From assembly GCF_000368145.1 (NCBI RefSeq), contig NZ_KB849283.1, positions 770,324 through 834,323 of the forward strand: a DNA stretch of 64,000 bases. Reading direction: 5' to 3'. Numbering within the stretch: the stretch's first letter is position 1; the number at the start of each line of letters is the position of its first letter. The DNA comes from Acinetobacter guillouiae CIP 63.46 (lineage in GTDB: Bacteria; Pseudomonadota; Gammaproteobacteria; Pseudomonadales; Moraxellaceae). Of the stretch, positions 55,495 to 64,000 are shown in pieces. Under the pieces are notes generated by a model that was not told where the DNA came from, did no database searches, and saw only the letters and a program-made list of their open reading frames with translations. The position numbers and the translations under genes are program-made.

Positions 55495-56643
55495 TTATTC
55501 TACTTCTAACTCACTATTGCCTTTAATCAAACGATGCTCTGACTGCAAATATTCATCTGATTGCATTTCGAGTAAACGAGAGCGTGTACGTTCAATTTCG
55601 AAAGCCAGCTTCTCTCCGTCATAAATCTCAATAATCGAGTCTTGAGATGTCAGTAGCAGTTTTACGCCACGGTCATAAAACTCATCTACTAAATAAATAA
55701 AACGACGTGTACCTTCTGACAGCAAATCAGTTAAGTGCGGAACATTACTCACCAAAACGGTATTATAGATATTGGCAATTTCAATAAAGTCCGATGGGCT
55801 ACGCGGTTTCATACAGAGTTCTCTAAACTCACACCACAATACATCTTCTGTATGGCCTAAAGTTTCAACAACACGGTTATTAATCGTAATTGGTTCTTCT
55901 GACACTGTCTGCGATGTGGTTAATGCATTAAAACGCTTTGCCATCCAGACTTTATTGTCATCTGTCAGTGGCGATTTAAACAATTGCGCTTGTTTTAATA
56001 CCCGTAAACGATAGTCAACACCCGCATCAACATTCAATACCACACAATGTTTTTTTACCATTTCAATCGTTGGAATAAAACGATCACGATGGATTCCATT
56101 TTTATATAAACCATCTGGGGCAATATTTGATGTGGCAATCAAGGTAATGCCACGGGTAAATAATTTTTGGAATAAATCACTGAGAATCATTGCATCAGTT
56201 ACATTCGATACAAAGAACTCATCAAAACAAATCACCACAGCTTCTTTATAAATTTGATCTGCAACGATATCTAAAGGATTACGCTGTCCAGAAAGCTTGT
56301 TTAACTCTTTATGCACAAATTGCATAAAGTGATGGAAATGCATACGAGTTTTACGGCGAAAAGGAATCGAATCGTAAAATTGATCCATGAGCCATGTCTT
56401 TCCACGCCCTACACCGCCCCACATATATACACCTCTCGGTGCAGTTTGACGGCGGAAACGACGAAAAGCTTTTTTCGATGCTTTATAACGATTGATCAAT
56501 TCTTGCCATACCCGCTCCAACTCATGTACTGCTTGAGCCTGAGCATCATCTGGTAAAAACTGTCCAGATGACAATGCTTTTGCATAACGCTCAGCGGGTG
56601 ATACGGGAGTAAATGCTGTTGAAGTTGTATTCTGATCTAACAT
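55495..56643 (-). CDS. zapE: Cell division ATPase ZapE (AFG1-like)
   Basis: 382 residues. Walker A GGVGRGKT is at 76-83, Walker B VICFDEFFV near 143-151, and EELxxx-type sensor ATSNIAPDGLY near 173. ZapE is an inner-membrane-associated ATPase that helps Z-ring constriction under stress. No partner gene is adjacent; it faces the AraC gene. Confidence 0.95.
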   Translation of the reverse strand: MLDQNTTSTAFTPVSPAERYAKALSSGQFLPDDAQAQAVHELERVWQELINRYKASKKAFRRFRRQTAPRGVYMWGGVGRGKTWLMDQFYDSIPFRRKTRMHFHHFMQFVHKELNKLSGQRNPLDIVADQIYKEAVVICFDEFFVSNVTDAMILSDLFQKLFTRGITLIATSNIAPDGLYKNGIHRDRFIPTIEMVKKHCVVLNVDAGVDYRLRVLKQAQLFKSPLTDDNKVWMAKRFNALTTSQTVSEEPITINNRVVETLGHTEDVLWCEFRELCMKPRSPSDFIEIANIYNTVLVSNVPHLTDLLSEGTRRFIYLVDEFYDRGVKLLLTSQDSIIEIYDGEKLAFEIERTRSRLLEMQSDEYLQSEHRLIKGNSELEVE

Positions 56644-56751
56644 ATCATTTTGTTACTTTTAAAGGCTAAAGGAAGTATATCGAATATTCATTTTTGATAA
56701 ATAAAACTTTGGGATAATTCTAACTCTATATCTCATATCAGCACTACCTGT

Positions 56752-57762
56752 TTATTTACCATATTGACGCGGGCTTTGCCCAAACCAACGTTTAAAAGCA
56801 TGATTAAATGCAGCGGGTTCTGAGTAACCAAGTAATTCCGCAATCACCTCAATTGAATATTCCTTATATTCAATCAATCGCAATGCTTTGTGTTTAATCA
56901 ACTGTTCCCGAATTTGTTTATAACTGGTATTTAATTGCTGCAACTGATGGCGTAAGGTTCTTTCAGGCACATTCAACGCCTGTGCAACTTCAGCCATCGA
57001 CGGAATAATCCCTTGCTGTAATTCCAAATAATCATTTACCCGTTGAATCAACGGCGCAATTTTCTGTTCTTCGGCATTTAATCGCTCAATTTCAGCAATA
57101 CACTTGGCTTCGTAAACCCGATGTGTAATCGGATCTGCGGATGGAATCGGCAGTTGCATCACATCTTCATTGATCCAAAAAGCGGCTTTTTCACAATTAA
57201 AATGTAAATCTGAACCATAATAATCATGATATTGCTTTAATACACTTAAATCCTGAGGCTGCTGAAAGGGTAACTCGATTCTCACGCTGGGCGCTGTAAG
57301 TCCCATCATTTTATAAATATCATCCAGAAATTTATAAGTTCCAGAGATTTCACATTGCGCTCTCAACAAACCCATTTCTGTTTCTAAATCTACAGGCTTA
57401 TAGGTTAATGCGACTTGATGATCGCCTTTCTCAAGCCCTAAGACACCGTATAAATAGGTTAAACCCTGATAATGCACACCATTTTGAATCGCATCACCAA
57501 CATTACTGCATGTCACCAAGAGCATAAGCAGCGGACCATAACCCGCTAAAGAATAATGCTGACCGATAAACAAGCCTGTTTCTGGCTGTACACCCTGCCC
57601 AATCACTTTTTGTATATCCCACTCTAAGCTGGGGTGAATGATTGAACTGGGATCAAGTGCATCTGCTTTGATCCCAATACTAGCAAGTCGTGAATCTACA
57701 TCGATTCCAGCATTACGCATACCATGAATTAAATACATTAAACCGAGAATCGAGCGTTTCAT
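56752..57762 (-). CDS. AraC family regulator with arabinose-binding-like N-terminal domain
   Basis: 336 residues. An N-terminal Arabinose_bd domain (about 15-215) is followed by the AraC HTH: MAEVAQALNVPERTLRHQLQQLNTSYKQIREQL and LLGYSEPAAFNHAFKRWFGQSPRQY. This type commonly controls an adjacent monooxygenase or dehydrogenase. It is divergent from the flavin monooxygenase at 57917. Confidence 0.9.
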   Translation of the reverse strand: MKRSILGLMYLIHGMRNAGIDVDSRLASIGIKADALDPSSIIHPSLEWDIQKVIGQGVQPETGLFIGQHYSLAGYGPLLMLLVTCSNVGDAIQNGVHYQGLTYLYGVLGLEKGDHQVALTYKPVDLETEMGLLRAQCEISGTYKFLDDIYKMMGLTAPSVRIELPFQQPQDLSVLKQYHDYYGSDLHFNCEKAAFWINEDVMQLPIPSADPITHRVYEAKCIAEIERLNAEEQKIAPLIQRVNDYLELQQGIIPSMAEVAQALNVPERTLRHQLQQLNTSYKQIREQLIKHKALRLIEYKEYSIEVIAELLGYSEPAAFNHAFKRWFGQSPRQYGK

Positions 57763-57916
57763 TGGATCATCATTTGATTTCTACCCAAACTTTGTACTAC
57801 AAAGATGGTTTTTTGCAAATTGCCGAATATATCAATTTTTGTGTCAGTGCAATCATATTTCCAGCACTGCATTTCCGATATTCTATGTAAAACTGGAAAA
57901 GTCAGAGCGAACAAAA

Positions 57917-59440
57917 ATGAGTACAGCCCCTACGACTGAAGCAAAAACCCAATCAACGCGAGTTGCAATTATTGGATCTGGATTTGGTGGTTTAGCCATG
58001 GCAATCCGCCTATTGCAAGCCAATATTCATGATTTTATCATTTTAGAAAAAGCAGATGATGTTGGTGGCACATGGCGTGAGAACCAGTACCCAGGTGCGG
58101 CTTGTGATGTTCAATCACATATGTACTCGCTTTCTTTTGCACCTAAAACGGATTGGTCAAAACGCTATGCAGAAGCGCCTGAGATTTTTGACTATATTCA
58201 AGATTTAATTCAGCAATTCAATTTAAAGAAATACATCCAATTTAATCAAGAAGTGGTCTCTACACGTTATGATGAGCACAATTTCAATTGGCATTTAACA
58301 CTAAAAAGTGGACAAAAAATTGAGGCTCAATTTGTTATTTTTGCATCGGGGCCATTACATGTAGCACAGATTCCTAAAATTAAAGGGATTGAAAAATTCA
58401 AAGGTGAAGTTTTCCATTCTTCTCACTGGAAACATGACTATAATTTAAATCAAAAAAATGTAGCATCCATTGGTACTGGGGGTAGTGCAATTCAATATAT
58501 TCCTGAAATTGCTGCAAAAGTTCAAAATCTTTATGTATTTCAAAGAACCCCTGCTTGGGTGATTCCTCGTGATGAACGTGCCTATAATGCGCTTGATAAA
58601 AATCTATTTAGTCGCTTTGAATGGTTTAGAAAATTACACCGTGCTCGTTTGTACTGGTCAAATGAATCACGTGTCGTCCCCATTGTAAAACCACAAATCA
58701 TGAAATATGGTCAGAAACTTGCGGAAGCTTATATAAAATTCCAAGTCAAAGACAAAGAAATCGCCAAAAAACTGACCCCTGACTATATTATGGGCTGTAA
58801 GCGTATCCTGATTTCCAACAAATACTTTCCAACATTTAATCGTAAAAATGTTGAATTAATCACCGATGGAATTCAGGAAATTACAGAAAATAGCATCATC
58901 ACCAAGGATGGCAAAGAACGTCAAATAGATTGTTTAATTTATGGTACTGGTTTTATTACAGACCCACGGATCTATTTAAAATCATTTGATTGCTATGGTG
59001 AACACGGTGTTGAATTAAAAACGGCATGGAAAGATGGTGCAGAAAGTTTTTATGGGATCAGTACTAAAGGTTTTCCTAATCTATTTCAATTGCTTGGTCC
59101 GAATACCGTACTGGGTCATAACTCTGTAATTTTCATGATTGAATCTCAAGTGAATTATATTTTGCAATTGATTCAAATGGTTGCAAAAACACAGACGCAA
59201 GCAGTGACGGTAAAAGCTGAAGTACAAGATCAATTTAATGAAAATGTACAAAAACAGCTTGAAGGTACGGTATGGCAATCTGGCTGTGTCAGTTGGTACC
59301 AACAAGATGGCGGTAAAAACTTTGCATTATGGCCAACCTATACCTGGAAATTTTGGCTCAGCACTCGCAAAGTAAACCCAGCAGATTTCCGCTTATTAGG
59401 CCGTGAGCAAAGCGCAAAACAAAAATCAAAAGCTGCATAA
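57917..59440 (+). CDS. Flavin-containing Baeyer-Villiger monooxygenase
   Basis: 507 residues from ATG at 57917; the region upstream in frame is not conserved. FAD motif GSGFGG at 20-25 and the NADPH motif GTGGSA at 186-191 flank the Baeyer-Villiger fingerprint FKGEVFHSSHW (161-171, matching FxGxxxHxxxW). It inserts oxygen into ketones or oxidises heteroatoms with NADPH and O2. Similar to ethionamide-activating and hydroxyacetophenone types. The true substrate is unknown. Confidence 0.9.
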   Translation: MSTAPTTEAKTQSTRVAIIGSGFGGLAMAIRLLQANIHDFIILEKADDVGGTWRENQYPGAACDVQSHMYSLSFAPKTDWSKRYAEAPEIFDYIQDLIQQFNLKKYIQFNQEVVSTRYDEHNFNWHLTLKSGQKIEAQFVIFASGPLHVAQIPKIKGIEKFKGEVFHSSHWKHDYNLNQKNVASIGTGGSAIQYIPEIAAKVQNLYVFQRTPAWVIPRDERAYNALDKNLFSRFEWFRKLHRARLYWSNESRVVPIVKPQIMKYGQKLAEAYIKFQVKDKEIAKKLTPDYIMGCKRILISNKYFPTFNRKNVELITDGIQEITENSIITKDGKERQIDCLIYGTGFITDPRIYLKSFDCYGEHGVELKTAWKDGAESFYGISTKGFPNLFQLLGPNTVLGHNSVIFMIESQVNYILQLIQMVAKTQTQAVTVKAEVQDQFNENVQKQLEGTVWQSGCVSWYQQDGGKNFALWPTYTWKFWLSTRKVNPADFRLLGREQSAKQKSKAA

Positions 59441-59528
59441 ACTTGGTTGATATTCTTCTATAAATTTTCAACCGCTTTTCTGCGCTTCGACTATAATAGA
59501 TAGGTATCCATTGCCTATCTATTTTTTC

Positions 59529-60437
59529 ATGCAATCACTTTGGCTTATTTTCCAACTTTTATTTTGTTTATGTTTAGGGTTTATTTTAGCCCGCAGAATT
59601 CCACAATCCATTGAAAAAATAGCTTTTAAAATACTGCCTTATTTTACCTATATTCTTTTAATTGCGATTGCAATGGAGTTTTCTCAAACAATTCATAACA
59701 TTGCCAGCCCTGCACAGATTCTCACCAGTTCAATCACGATTGCATTCACCACATCATTGGGTGCATTTTTCTGTTGTTATCTGGTATTTACAGCGATTGG
59801 CTATAAACCATCACAAGGTAAAGTTTCTGCTGAATTATTGATGGGTTCATTACTCAACATCAGCTATGCATTTATTGCCCTGGCTGTAGGTTATGGCTTA
59901 GCAGAGTTAGCCCACCTTTTTCATGTTCCTCTACATGTCAGCACATGGAATTTACTTTTAGTTTACATGTTACTGATCGGCTTGGATCTGGCTTACTCGC
60001 CACTGGATCGTTCTTGGTTAAACTGGAAAATTATGCTGGTACCGATTGCCTGTGTGATTGGCTCACTATTGGGTGCTGTTGCGGCATTTTTTTTGATTCA
60101 AGATATCAGTATGAAAGATTTAATCATGCTATCGCAAGGTTACGGCTTCTATTCGATGACAGGGATTGTGGTGACTGAATTAAAGAATGCCCATCTGGGA
60201 AGTATTGCGTTAATGAACGATTTATTTAGGGAGATTTTTGCCATTTTATTTATGTATATGATTGGATGGCGTTATCCACGTTCAGCAATTTCTTCTGCTG
60301 GTGCAACTGCAATGGACGTCACCTTACCTATGGTGAAACAAGCTTGTGGCAATGATTATATTCCACATGCAATGGTCAGTGGTTTTGTTCTGTCGGTATT
60401 GGCGCCAATTGCGGTAAGTGTTCTGGCTGCACTTTAA
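59529..60437 (+). CDS. lysO: Lysine exporter LysO family protein
   Basis: 302 residues from ATG at 59529 (a TTG six codons earlier is unlikely). Eight or so membrane helices. SQGYGFYSMTGIVVTEL, MNDLFREIFAI and GATAMDVTLPMV match conserved E. coli LysO (YbjE) motifs, including acidic residues tied to proton-coupled lysine export. It is convergent with pyrF. Confidence 0.88.
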   Translation: MQSLWLIFQLLFCLCLGFILARRIPQSIEKIAFKILPYFTYILLIAIAMEFSQTIHNIASPAQILTSSITIAFTTSLGAFFCCYLVFTAIGYKPSQGKVSAELLMGSLLNISYAFIALAVGYGLAELAHLFHVPLHVSTWNLLLVYMLLIGLDLAYSPLDRSWLNWKIMLVPIACVIGSLLGAVAAFFLIQDISMKDLIMLSQGYGFYSMTGIVVTELKNAHLGSIALMNDLFREIFAILFMYMIGWRYPRSAISSAGATAMDVTLPMVKQACGNDYIPHAMVSGFVLSVLAPIAVSVLAAL

Positions 60438-60600
60438 AATTAAGCGCAGAATATCGTACTTTATCTGATGAGATAGTGATACTGTTCAATAGAATCATTG
60501 GAATATAAAAGATTATTTAAACTATTGAAGAAAAGATCTAGTAGCGCAGGTACACTACAGTGTATATACATCAATTTTTATTATATAAATCAAAGAAATC

Positions 60601-60628
60601 ACCCTCTTAATCAACTGAAAAAGAGGGT
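60601..60628. terminator. Terminator between lysO and pyrF
   Basis: ACCCTCTT and AAGAGGGT form an 8-bp stem with a 12-base loop. The T-run favours lysO's strand, and both genes could use it. Confidence 0.55.
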
Positions 60629-60634
60629 TTATTT

Positions 60635-61315
60635 TTATAGAGTCGCTAAAATATCTTGCAGGGTTTTACTTGGATGCTCTGATTGAGTAATTGGACGACC
60701 AATTACTAAATGAGTAGAACCATCAAGCATGGCTTGCTTAGGCGTTACAATACGCTTTTGATCATCCGCATTTGCACCAGCCGGACGAATCCCTGGTGTT
60801 ACCAAAGCAAATTCAGCACCTAACTCCTGACGTAACATCTTGGCTTCCTGAGCCGAGCATACCACACCATCGAGACCACTCTGTTGCGTCAAGTTAGCCA
60901 GACGTTTCACTTGTTCAAATGGCTCAATGTCTAAACCAATTTCACGCAAGTCTTCACGTTCCATTGAAGTAAGTACAGTAACCGCAATCAATTGGGTTTT
61001 ATAGTTACCTGCTTTTAAGCGTTCTACACAAGTTTCCATCATTCTACGCCCACCTGAGGCATGGACATTGACCATCCATACGCCCAAATCGGCTGCAGCA
61101 CAAACTGCCTGCGCAGTTGTGTTCGGAATATCATGAAATTTTAAATCGAGGAATACTTCAAAGCCCTTATCATGTAGTGCTTTCACAACCAGAGGGCCTT
61201 CATGGGTAAATAGTTCTTTACCGACTTTTAAACGACATAGTGATGGGTCAAGCTGATCAGCAATTGCTAGGGCGTCATATTGGCTTTTTGCATCTAAGGC
61301 AACAATAATACTCAC
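60635..61315 (-). CDS. pyrF: Orotidine 5'-phosphate decarboxylase
   Basis: 226 residues from GTG at 61315; the frame extends six codons upstream but the family begins at SIIVALD. Decarboxylates OMP to UMP, last step of pyrimidine synthesis. [10 protein letters not shown] contains the catalytic Asp-Lys pairs, and VNVHASGG and [10 protein letters not shown] complete the phosphate site. It stands alone between lysO and the XRE gene. Confidence 0.95.
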   Translation of the reverse strand: MSIIVALDAKSQYDALAIADQLDPSLCRLKVGKELFTHEGPLVVKALHDKGFEVFLDLKFHDIPNTTAQAVCAAADLGVWMVNVHASGGRRMMETCVERLKAGNYKTQLIAVTVLTSMEREDLREIGLDIEPFEQVKRLANLTQQSGLDGVVCSAQEAKMLRQELGAEFALVTPGIRPAGANADDQKRIVTPKQAMLDGSTHLVIGRPITQSEHPSKTLQDILATL

Positions 61316-61433
61316 GAATCTCAGTTCCATCACATAAATTTGCGCTCATTATAAAGTGATTCACGCCATGTACAAAGCCAGAAAATCGACTTCATCACAA
61401 AACAATCAACTATTCTTACATCTTGCTTATGAT

Positions 61434-61982
61434 TTATCTCTGCTCTGAAATCAAAATTGCACGTGTGTCTTGCTCCAGTGCTTCAAAAATATGCGCTTGA
61501 TCTGCTGGATAGGAAATATAGTCCCCTGCTTGAAGCAACTCAGCACTGTCTAATAAACCGACTTTGGCAGAGCCCTGCATGATAATAATATGCTCCACAC
61601 TGCCAATAGGATGTGGTTTACTGCAACGCGGCTCACCCGGTTGAGTTGTAAGCATATACACATCTCGTCGTGCATTGGGTGGGCATGTCGCCAACAAAAC
61701 AGCCTGATAATTTGATATTTCAGAAACAACTGAAGCACCTTCGCCATAACGAATCACTTGCGTGGCTTGAGCTTGTGCTTCCATAAGTTTGGCAAAAGGA
61801 ATATTTAAAGCCACGCAAAGTGCCCATAAAGTTTCGAGACTCGGATTACCCTGCCCAGATTCAAGTTGCGAAAGTGTGGACTTCGCAATGCCTGCACGTC
61901 GAGCAACTTCTCCCAAAGATAATGCGGCACTTTTTCTTTCTTTTTGCAGATTATTTGCAATGATTTCAATTGGTATAGACAT
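61434..61982 (-). CDS. XRE family regulator with cupin sensor domain
   Basis: 182 residues. An N-terminal HTH (about 12-64, LSLGEVARRAGIAKSTLSQLESGQGNPSLETLWALC) is followed by a cupin fold (about 105-182, GDYISYPADQAHIFEAL). GGAAGGATA precedes the ATG. It is divergent from azlCD with two GTTC-N8-GAAC sites between, so it probably controls both, sensing an amino acid; that is inference. Confidence 0.9.
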   Translation of the reverse strand: MSIPIEIIANNLQKERKSAALSLGEVARRAGIAKSTLSQLESGQGNPSLETLWALCVALNIPFAKLMEAQAQATQVIRYGEGASVVSEISNYQAVLLATCPPNARRDVYMLTTQPGEPRCSKPHPIGSVEHIIIMQGSAKVGLLDSAELLQAGDYISYPADQAHIFEALEQDTRAILISEQR

Positions 61983-62004
61983 TATCCTTCCAAAAAAGAC
62001 GATC

Positions 62005-62020
62005 GTTCGGTTTGACGAAC
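62005..62020. promoter_or_regulatory. XRE operator 1
   Basis: GTTCGGTTTGACGAAC, a GTTC-N8-GAAC dyad overlapping the -35 (TTGACG at 62012-62017) of the azlC promoter. Confidence 0.65.
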
Positions 62021-62040
62021 AATAATAATCAAACTATTAT
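62012..62040 (+). promoter_or_regulatory. azlC promoter
   Basis: TTGACG at 62012-62017 and TATTAT at 62035-62040 are 17 bases apart. Operator 1 covers the -35; operator 2 lies near the expected start site. Confidence 0.65.
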
Positions 62041-62047
62041 AACAAAT

Positions 62048-62071
62048 GATCGTTCATTTTATCGAACGATC
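62048..62071. promoter_or_regulatory. XRE operator 2
   Basis: GATCGTTC and GAACGATC are perfect 8-bp arms around 8 bases. The inner 16 bp (62052-62067) has the same GTTC-N8-GAAC form as operator 1, 47 bp away. Confidence 0.7.
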
Positions 62072-62098
62072 TTATTACCCCAAGCAAGGCTCATCTAA

Positions 62099-62761
62099 AT
62101 GAAGTATAAAGAAATAAAAAATTTACCCAAGCCCCTGATAAAATCAATCGTGATTCTCTGCATCGCAACCGCACTGATCGGGATTTCATTAGGTACGCTT
62201 GCAGTCAATTATCAACTGCCGATCTGGATACCTTTACTGCTTTCAATCTGTGTCTTGGCTGGTGCTGCCGAGTTTACTTTCATTGGCATGATTGCTGCTG
62301 GAAGCAGTCCAATTACAGCTGCGATTGTCGGATTGCTGATTAATTTACGACATCTGCCTTTTGGTTTAGCAATTACCCATTTTATTAAAAAAAATAAATT
62401 AAAATATTTTGCTACACATATTATGAATGATGAAAGTGTTTTATTTGGTTTAAGCCAATCTTCAAATGAGCTAAAACTGAGTGCTTATTGGCTGTGCGGA
62501 GTCGGAATTTTATTTGCTTGGCCGATAGGCGTTTTAAGCGGTTATGTACTGGGAAGTCATTTAGCTTATGCAAAATTACTGGGTATCGATACGATTTTTC
62601 CTGTCGTACTGTTTGCACTTACCTTTAAAGCATTAAAAAGAAAATCTGCTCGAAAATCGGCAATGACTGGTGCAGTCATCAGCCTCGCTACTTTTCCATT
62701 TCTACCCTTAGGGATTCCGATACTTATGTCATTATTTGGTTTGTTTGTAGGAAGAAAATAA
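62099..62761 (+). CDS. azlC: AzlC family branched-chain amino acid exporter, large subunit
   Basis: 220 residues with about five to seven membrane helices. AzlC proteins, with a small AzlD subunit, export branched-chain amino acids or analogues. The early SLGTLAVNYQLPIWIPLLLS and AEFTFIGMIAAG match the family. It is divergent from the XRE gene and one base before azlD. Confidence 0.88.
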   Translation: MKYKEIKNLPKPLIKSIVILCIATALIGISLGTLAVNYQLPIWIPLLLSICVLAGAAEFTFIGMIAAGSSPITAAIVGLLINLRHLPFGLAITHFIKKNKLKYFATHIMNDESVLFGLSQSSNELKLSAYWLCGVGILFAWPIGVLSGYVLGSHLAYAKLLGIDTIFPVVLFALTFKALKRKSARKSAMTGAVISLATFPFLPLGIPILMSLFGLFVGRK

Positions 62762-62762
62762 C

Positions 62763-63098
62763 ATGCATCAGCAATTTATCATTTTGATCGGGATCATGCT
62801 GCTGGCGACGGGTACTTATCTGATCCGATATGCAGGACTTTCACTCGGCCAATATTTTACGATCACTCAACAACGTGAGCAACTCTTTAATGATGCCGCA
62901 ACAACTTTACTGTTTTCTATTGCGATTCTCAGTACTTTTTTTGAAGGTACGGATTGGGCAGACTTAGGCAAAATCATGGGGGTATTGGTGGGCTTATTTC
63001 TGATTTGGAAAAATCACTCACTTATTACGACGATTGTAATTGCTATGCTGATCACCACAATATTCCGCTTTGTAGAATTTTTCTGGTTAGTCCAATAG
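62763..63098 (+). CDS. azlD: AzlD domain protein, small exporter subunit
   Basis: 111 residues with four hydrophobic segments; the start LIGIMLLATGTYLIRYAGLSLG is a typical AzlD pattern. It would form the exporter with AzlC, from which it is separated by one base. A terminator follows. Confidence 0.88.
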   Translation: MHQQFIILIGIMLLATGTYLIRYAGLSLGQYFTITQQREQLFNDAATTLLFSIAILSTFFEGTDWADLGKIMGVLVGLFLIWKNHSLITTIVIAMLITTIFRFVEFFWLVQ

Positions 63099-63113
63099 AA
63101 CTGTTAAAGCTTA

Positions 63114-63149
63114 AAAAAGCGTTTTACAACAATCAAAGCGCTTTTTTTA
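63114..63149 (+). terminator. azlCD terminator
   Basis: AAAAAAGCG and CGCTTTTTT are 9-bp arms with a 17-base loop and a T-run ending at 63149. Confidence 0.75.
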
Positions 63150-63858
63150 ACAGCATAATGCAAGTGACTACGTGTGCTTAATTATTGATTGAAGATAATG
63201 TTTTAATCTCTATGCTTATTTTTTATGGATACTTAATCAATCAATCTTAAAGCGCTTAAAATTCATTTTATATTGGTCATTTTGAAGCACTTCACTTACT
63301 CCACCAAATAAAAATTTTCAAAACACTGCCTTCTATTTATCTTTATCCTTACAGCAGATAAATTCTTTTTAAAGTAATTAAAAACCAGTAAAAGCTTAAA
63401 TGAATATTAAATTAAATAAAAATTATACTTTTATTTAATTTATTGATTGCATGCACCCATGTTTAAGCTCGCGTTTTTTAATAAATCTATTTGCTTTATT
63501 TCTAAATATATCCTTTATGACTAAACAAACATTACATAACAACTAAACAATAAATCTCTTTTTTAAATCAAAATTTAGTCATACTAAGTGAAGTATAGTC
63601 GCATTAAAACGTCTTCTGCTTTCAAAATCAGCCTAGGATGAGCGCGATTTTAACTTGATCTATTCTTTTAAAAATAATTTATAAAGAAGTTGAATGAATA
63701 TTAAAAAATTCCTTAAATTCAACACTATAAAATTATTGATAAAAATGCTCAATTACAGTGCAGTCTATTAAAATAATATCTGATTAATCATGATAATAAA
63801 GTATTTTAGAAAAACTTAAATAAGACCTTATACTTAATATAAGCAGATCAAAATAATT

Positions 63859-63867
63859 TGCTATAAT
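63859..63867 (+). promoter_or_regulatory. Extended -10 promoter near the right edge
   Basis: TGCTATAAT is a perfect extended -10 element with no good -35. Expected transcript start is near 63874, just before the hairpin at 63881. Confidence 0.5.
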
Positions 63868-63880
63868 ATGACGTTATTCA

Positions 63881-63909
63881 CAAAAAGTGACATTTTTTGT
63901 CACTTTTTG
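63881..63909. promoter_or_regulatory. Strong hairpin in a leader near the right edge
   Basis: CAAAAAGTGACA and TGTCACTTTTTG are perfect 12-bp arms around five T's. It follows the extended -10 by 14 bases, so the structure would form at the very 5' end of a transcript running out of the window. Confidence 0.65.
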
Positions 63910-64000
63910 GTAAACAGAACCAAACTTTCCTTTAATTAAATAAACATGTTAATTATAAACATACTCTTGTATTTAAATAATAAAAAACAAATCTAAAACA

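Larger units (their letters stand above)
63150..64000. other. Long non-coding AT-rich region
   Basis: About 850 bp with no supported gene. A 25-codon frame at 63694-63771 (cationic peptide MNIKKFLKF...) has weak support. A promoter and a hairpin lie at 63859-63909. Otherwise I see only A/T runs. Confidence 0.7.

Noticed and set aside
60551-60564. Small palindrome TACACTACAGTGTA between lysO and pyrF
   Set aside because: Only 6-bp arms, lies between convergent genes where an operator would have no clear target.
63517-63582. ATGACTAAA and TTTAGTCAT arms about 48 bases apart
   Set aside because: Long loop and AT-rich; no other sign of function.
1-64000. tRNA genes, CRISPR arrays, insertion sequences or prophage genes
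   Set aside because: I looked for cloverleaf ends, spaced repeats and transposase or integrase motifs and saw none.

Overview
The window is a stretch of chromosome from a gammaproteobacterium of the Moraxellaceae, very probably an Acinetobacter. The DNA is AT-rich, and the proteins match the forms I know from that genus: a KtrAB-type potassium system, a long ClpS with an acidic N-terminus, RpiA beginning MSLYATQ, a GcdH-type glutaryl-CoA dehydrogenase beside a CaiB/BaiF CoA-transferase, and an AraC regulator divergent from a Baeyer-Villiger monooxygenase. The species call is inference; no 16S rRNA is present. I saw no tRNA, rRNA, CRISPR array, insertion sequence, integrase or prophage gene. 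Most of the window is core housekeeping sequence broken by small patches of accessory genes.

Layout. 1-3.3 kb: start of a possible peroxidase, a hypothetical gene, an operon (NAD(P)-binding protein, rraA, double-GST_N protein), then rpsT with a structured leader. 3.4-8.1 kb: ispF, then an accessory patch of small orphan genes: a secreted LprI-like protein, a gene with an in-frame stop, a truncated fragment, a DUF4304-like protein, an AlbA_2 protein and a CbrC-like protein. 8.1-17.3 kb: tandem GNAT genes, an EamA transporter, fba, a lipoprotein, pgk, a DUF2237 protein, maf, roxA, and a second small accessory insertion flanked by a duplicated gene end. 17.4-25 kb: an FMN glutamate synthase-like enzyme, two paralogous secreted proteins, prpC-prpB with a divergent TetR gene, and argF. 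25-33 kb: ppk1 with a possible Pho box, then a glutarate catabolism cluster (CoA-transferase, MFS carrier, gcdH, LysR gene). 33-39.5 kb: a stand-alone HD hydrolase, a LysR gene, trmA, secreted or membrane proteins, ynfA and a secreted esterase. 39.5-45.4 kb: clpA-clpS, a membrane coiled-coil protein, argC and a diguanylate cyclase. 45.8-49.4 kb: an HD-protein/hydrolase operon behind a perfect 20-bp palindrome, a GNAT, two VOC proteins and a YgjP-like protease. 49.5-55.3 kb: rpiA divergent from ilvA, a paralogous pair of unknown genes, and ktrA-ktrB. 55.5-63.1 kb: zapE, AraC/monooxygenase pair, lysO, pyrF, and an XRE-cupin regulator divergent from azlC-azlD with two matching operators. The last 0.9 kb is non-coding AT-rich DNA with a promoter and a strong hairpin.

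Functional links. fba and pgk serve glycolysis/gluconeogenesis. prpBC serve propionate use. Glutarate is probably taken up, activated to glutaryl-CoA and oxidised to crotonyl-CoA by the 27.6-32 kb genes. argF and argC belong to arginine synthesis, while lysO and azlCD export amino acids. No obvious new multi-gene system stands out. The best leads are the orphan immunity-like genes with decay marks at 4-8 kb and 16.3-17.1 kb, the palindrome-controlled HD/hydrolase pair at 45.8 kb, the paired unknown genes at 52-53 kb, and the structured non-coding stretches at 33.1 and 63.9 kb.
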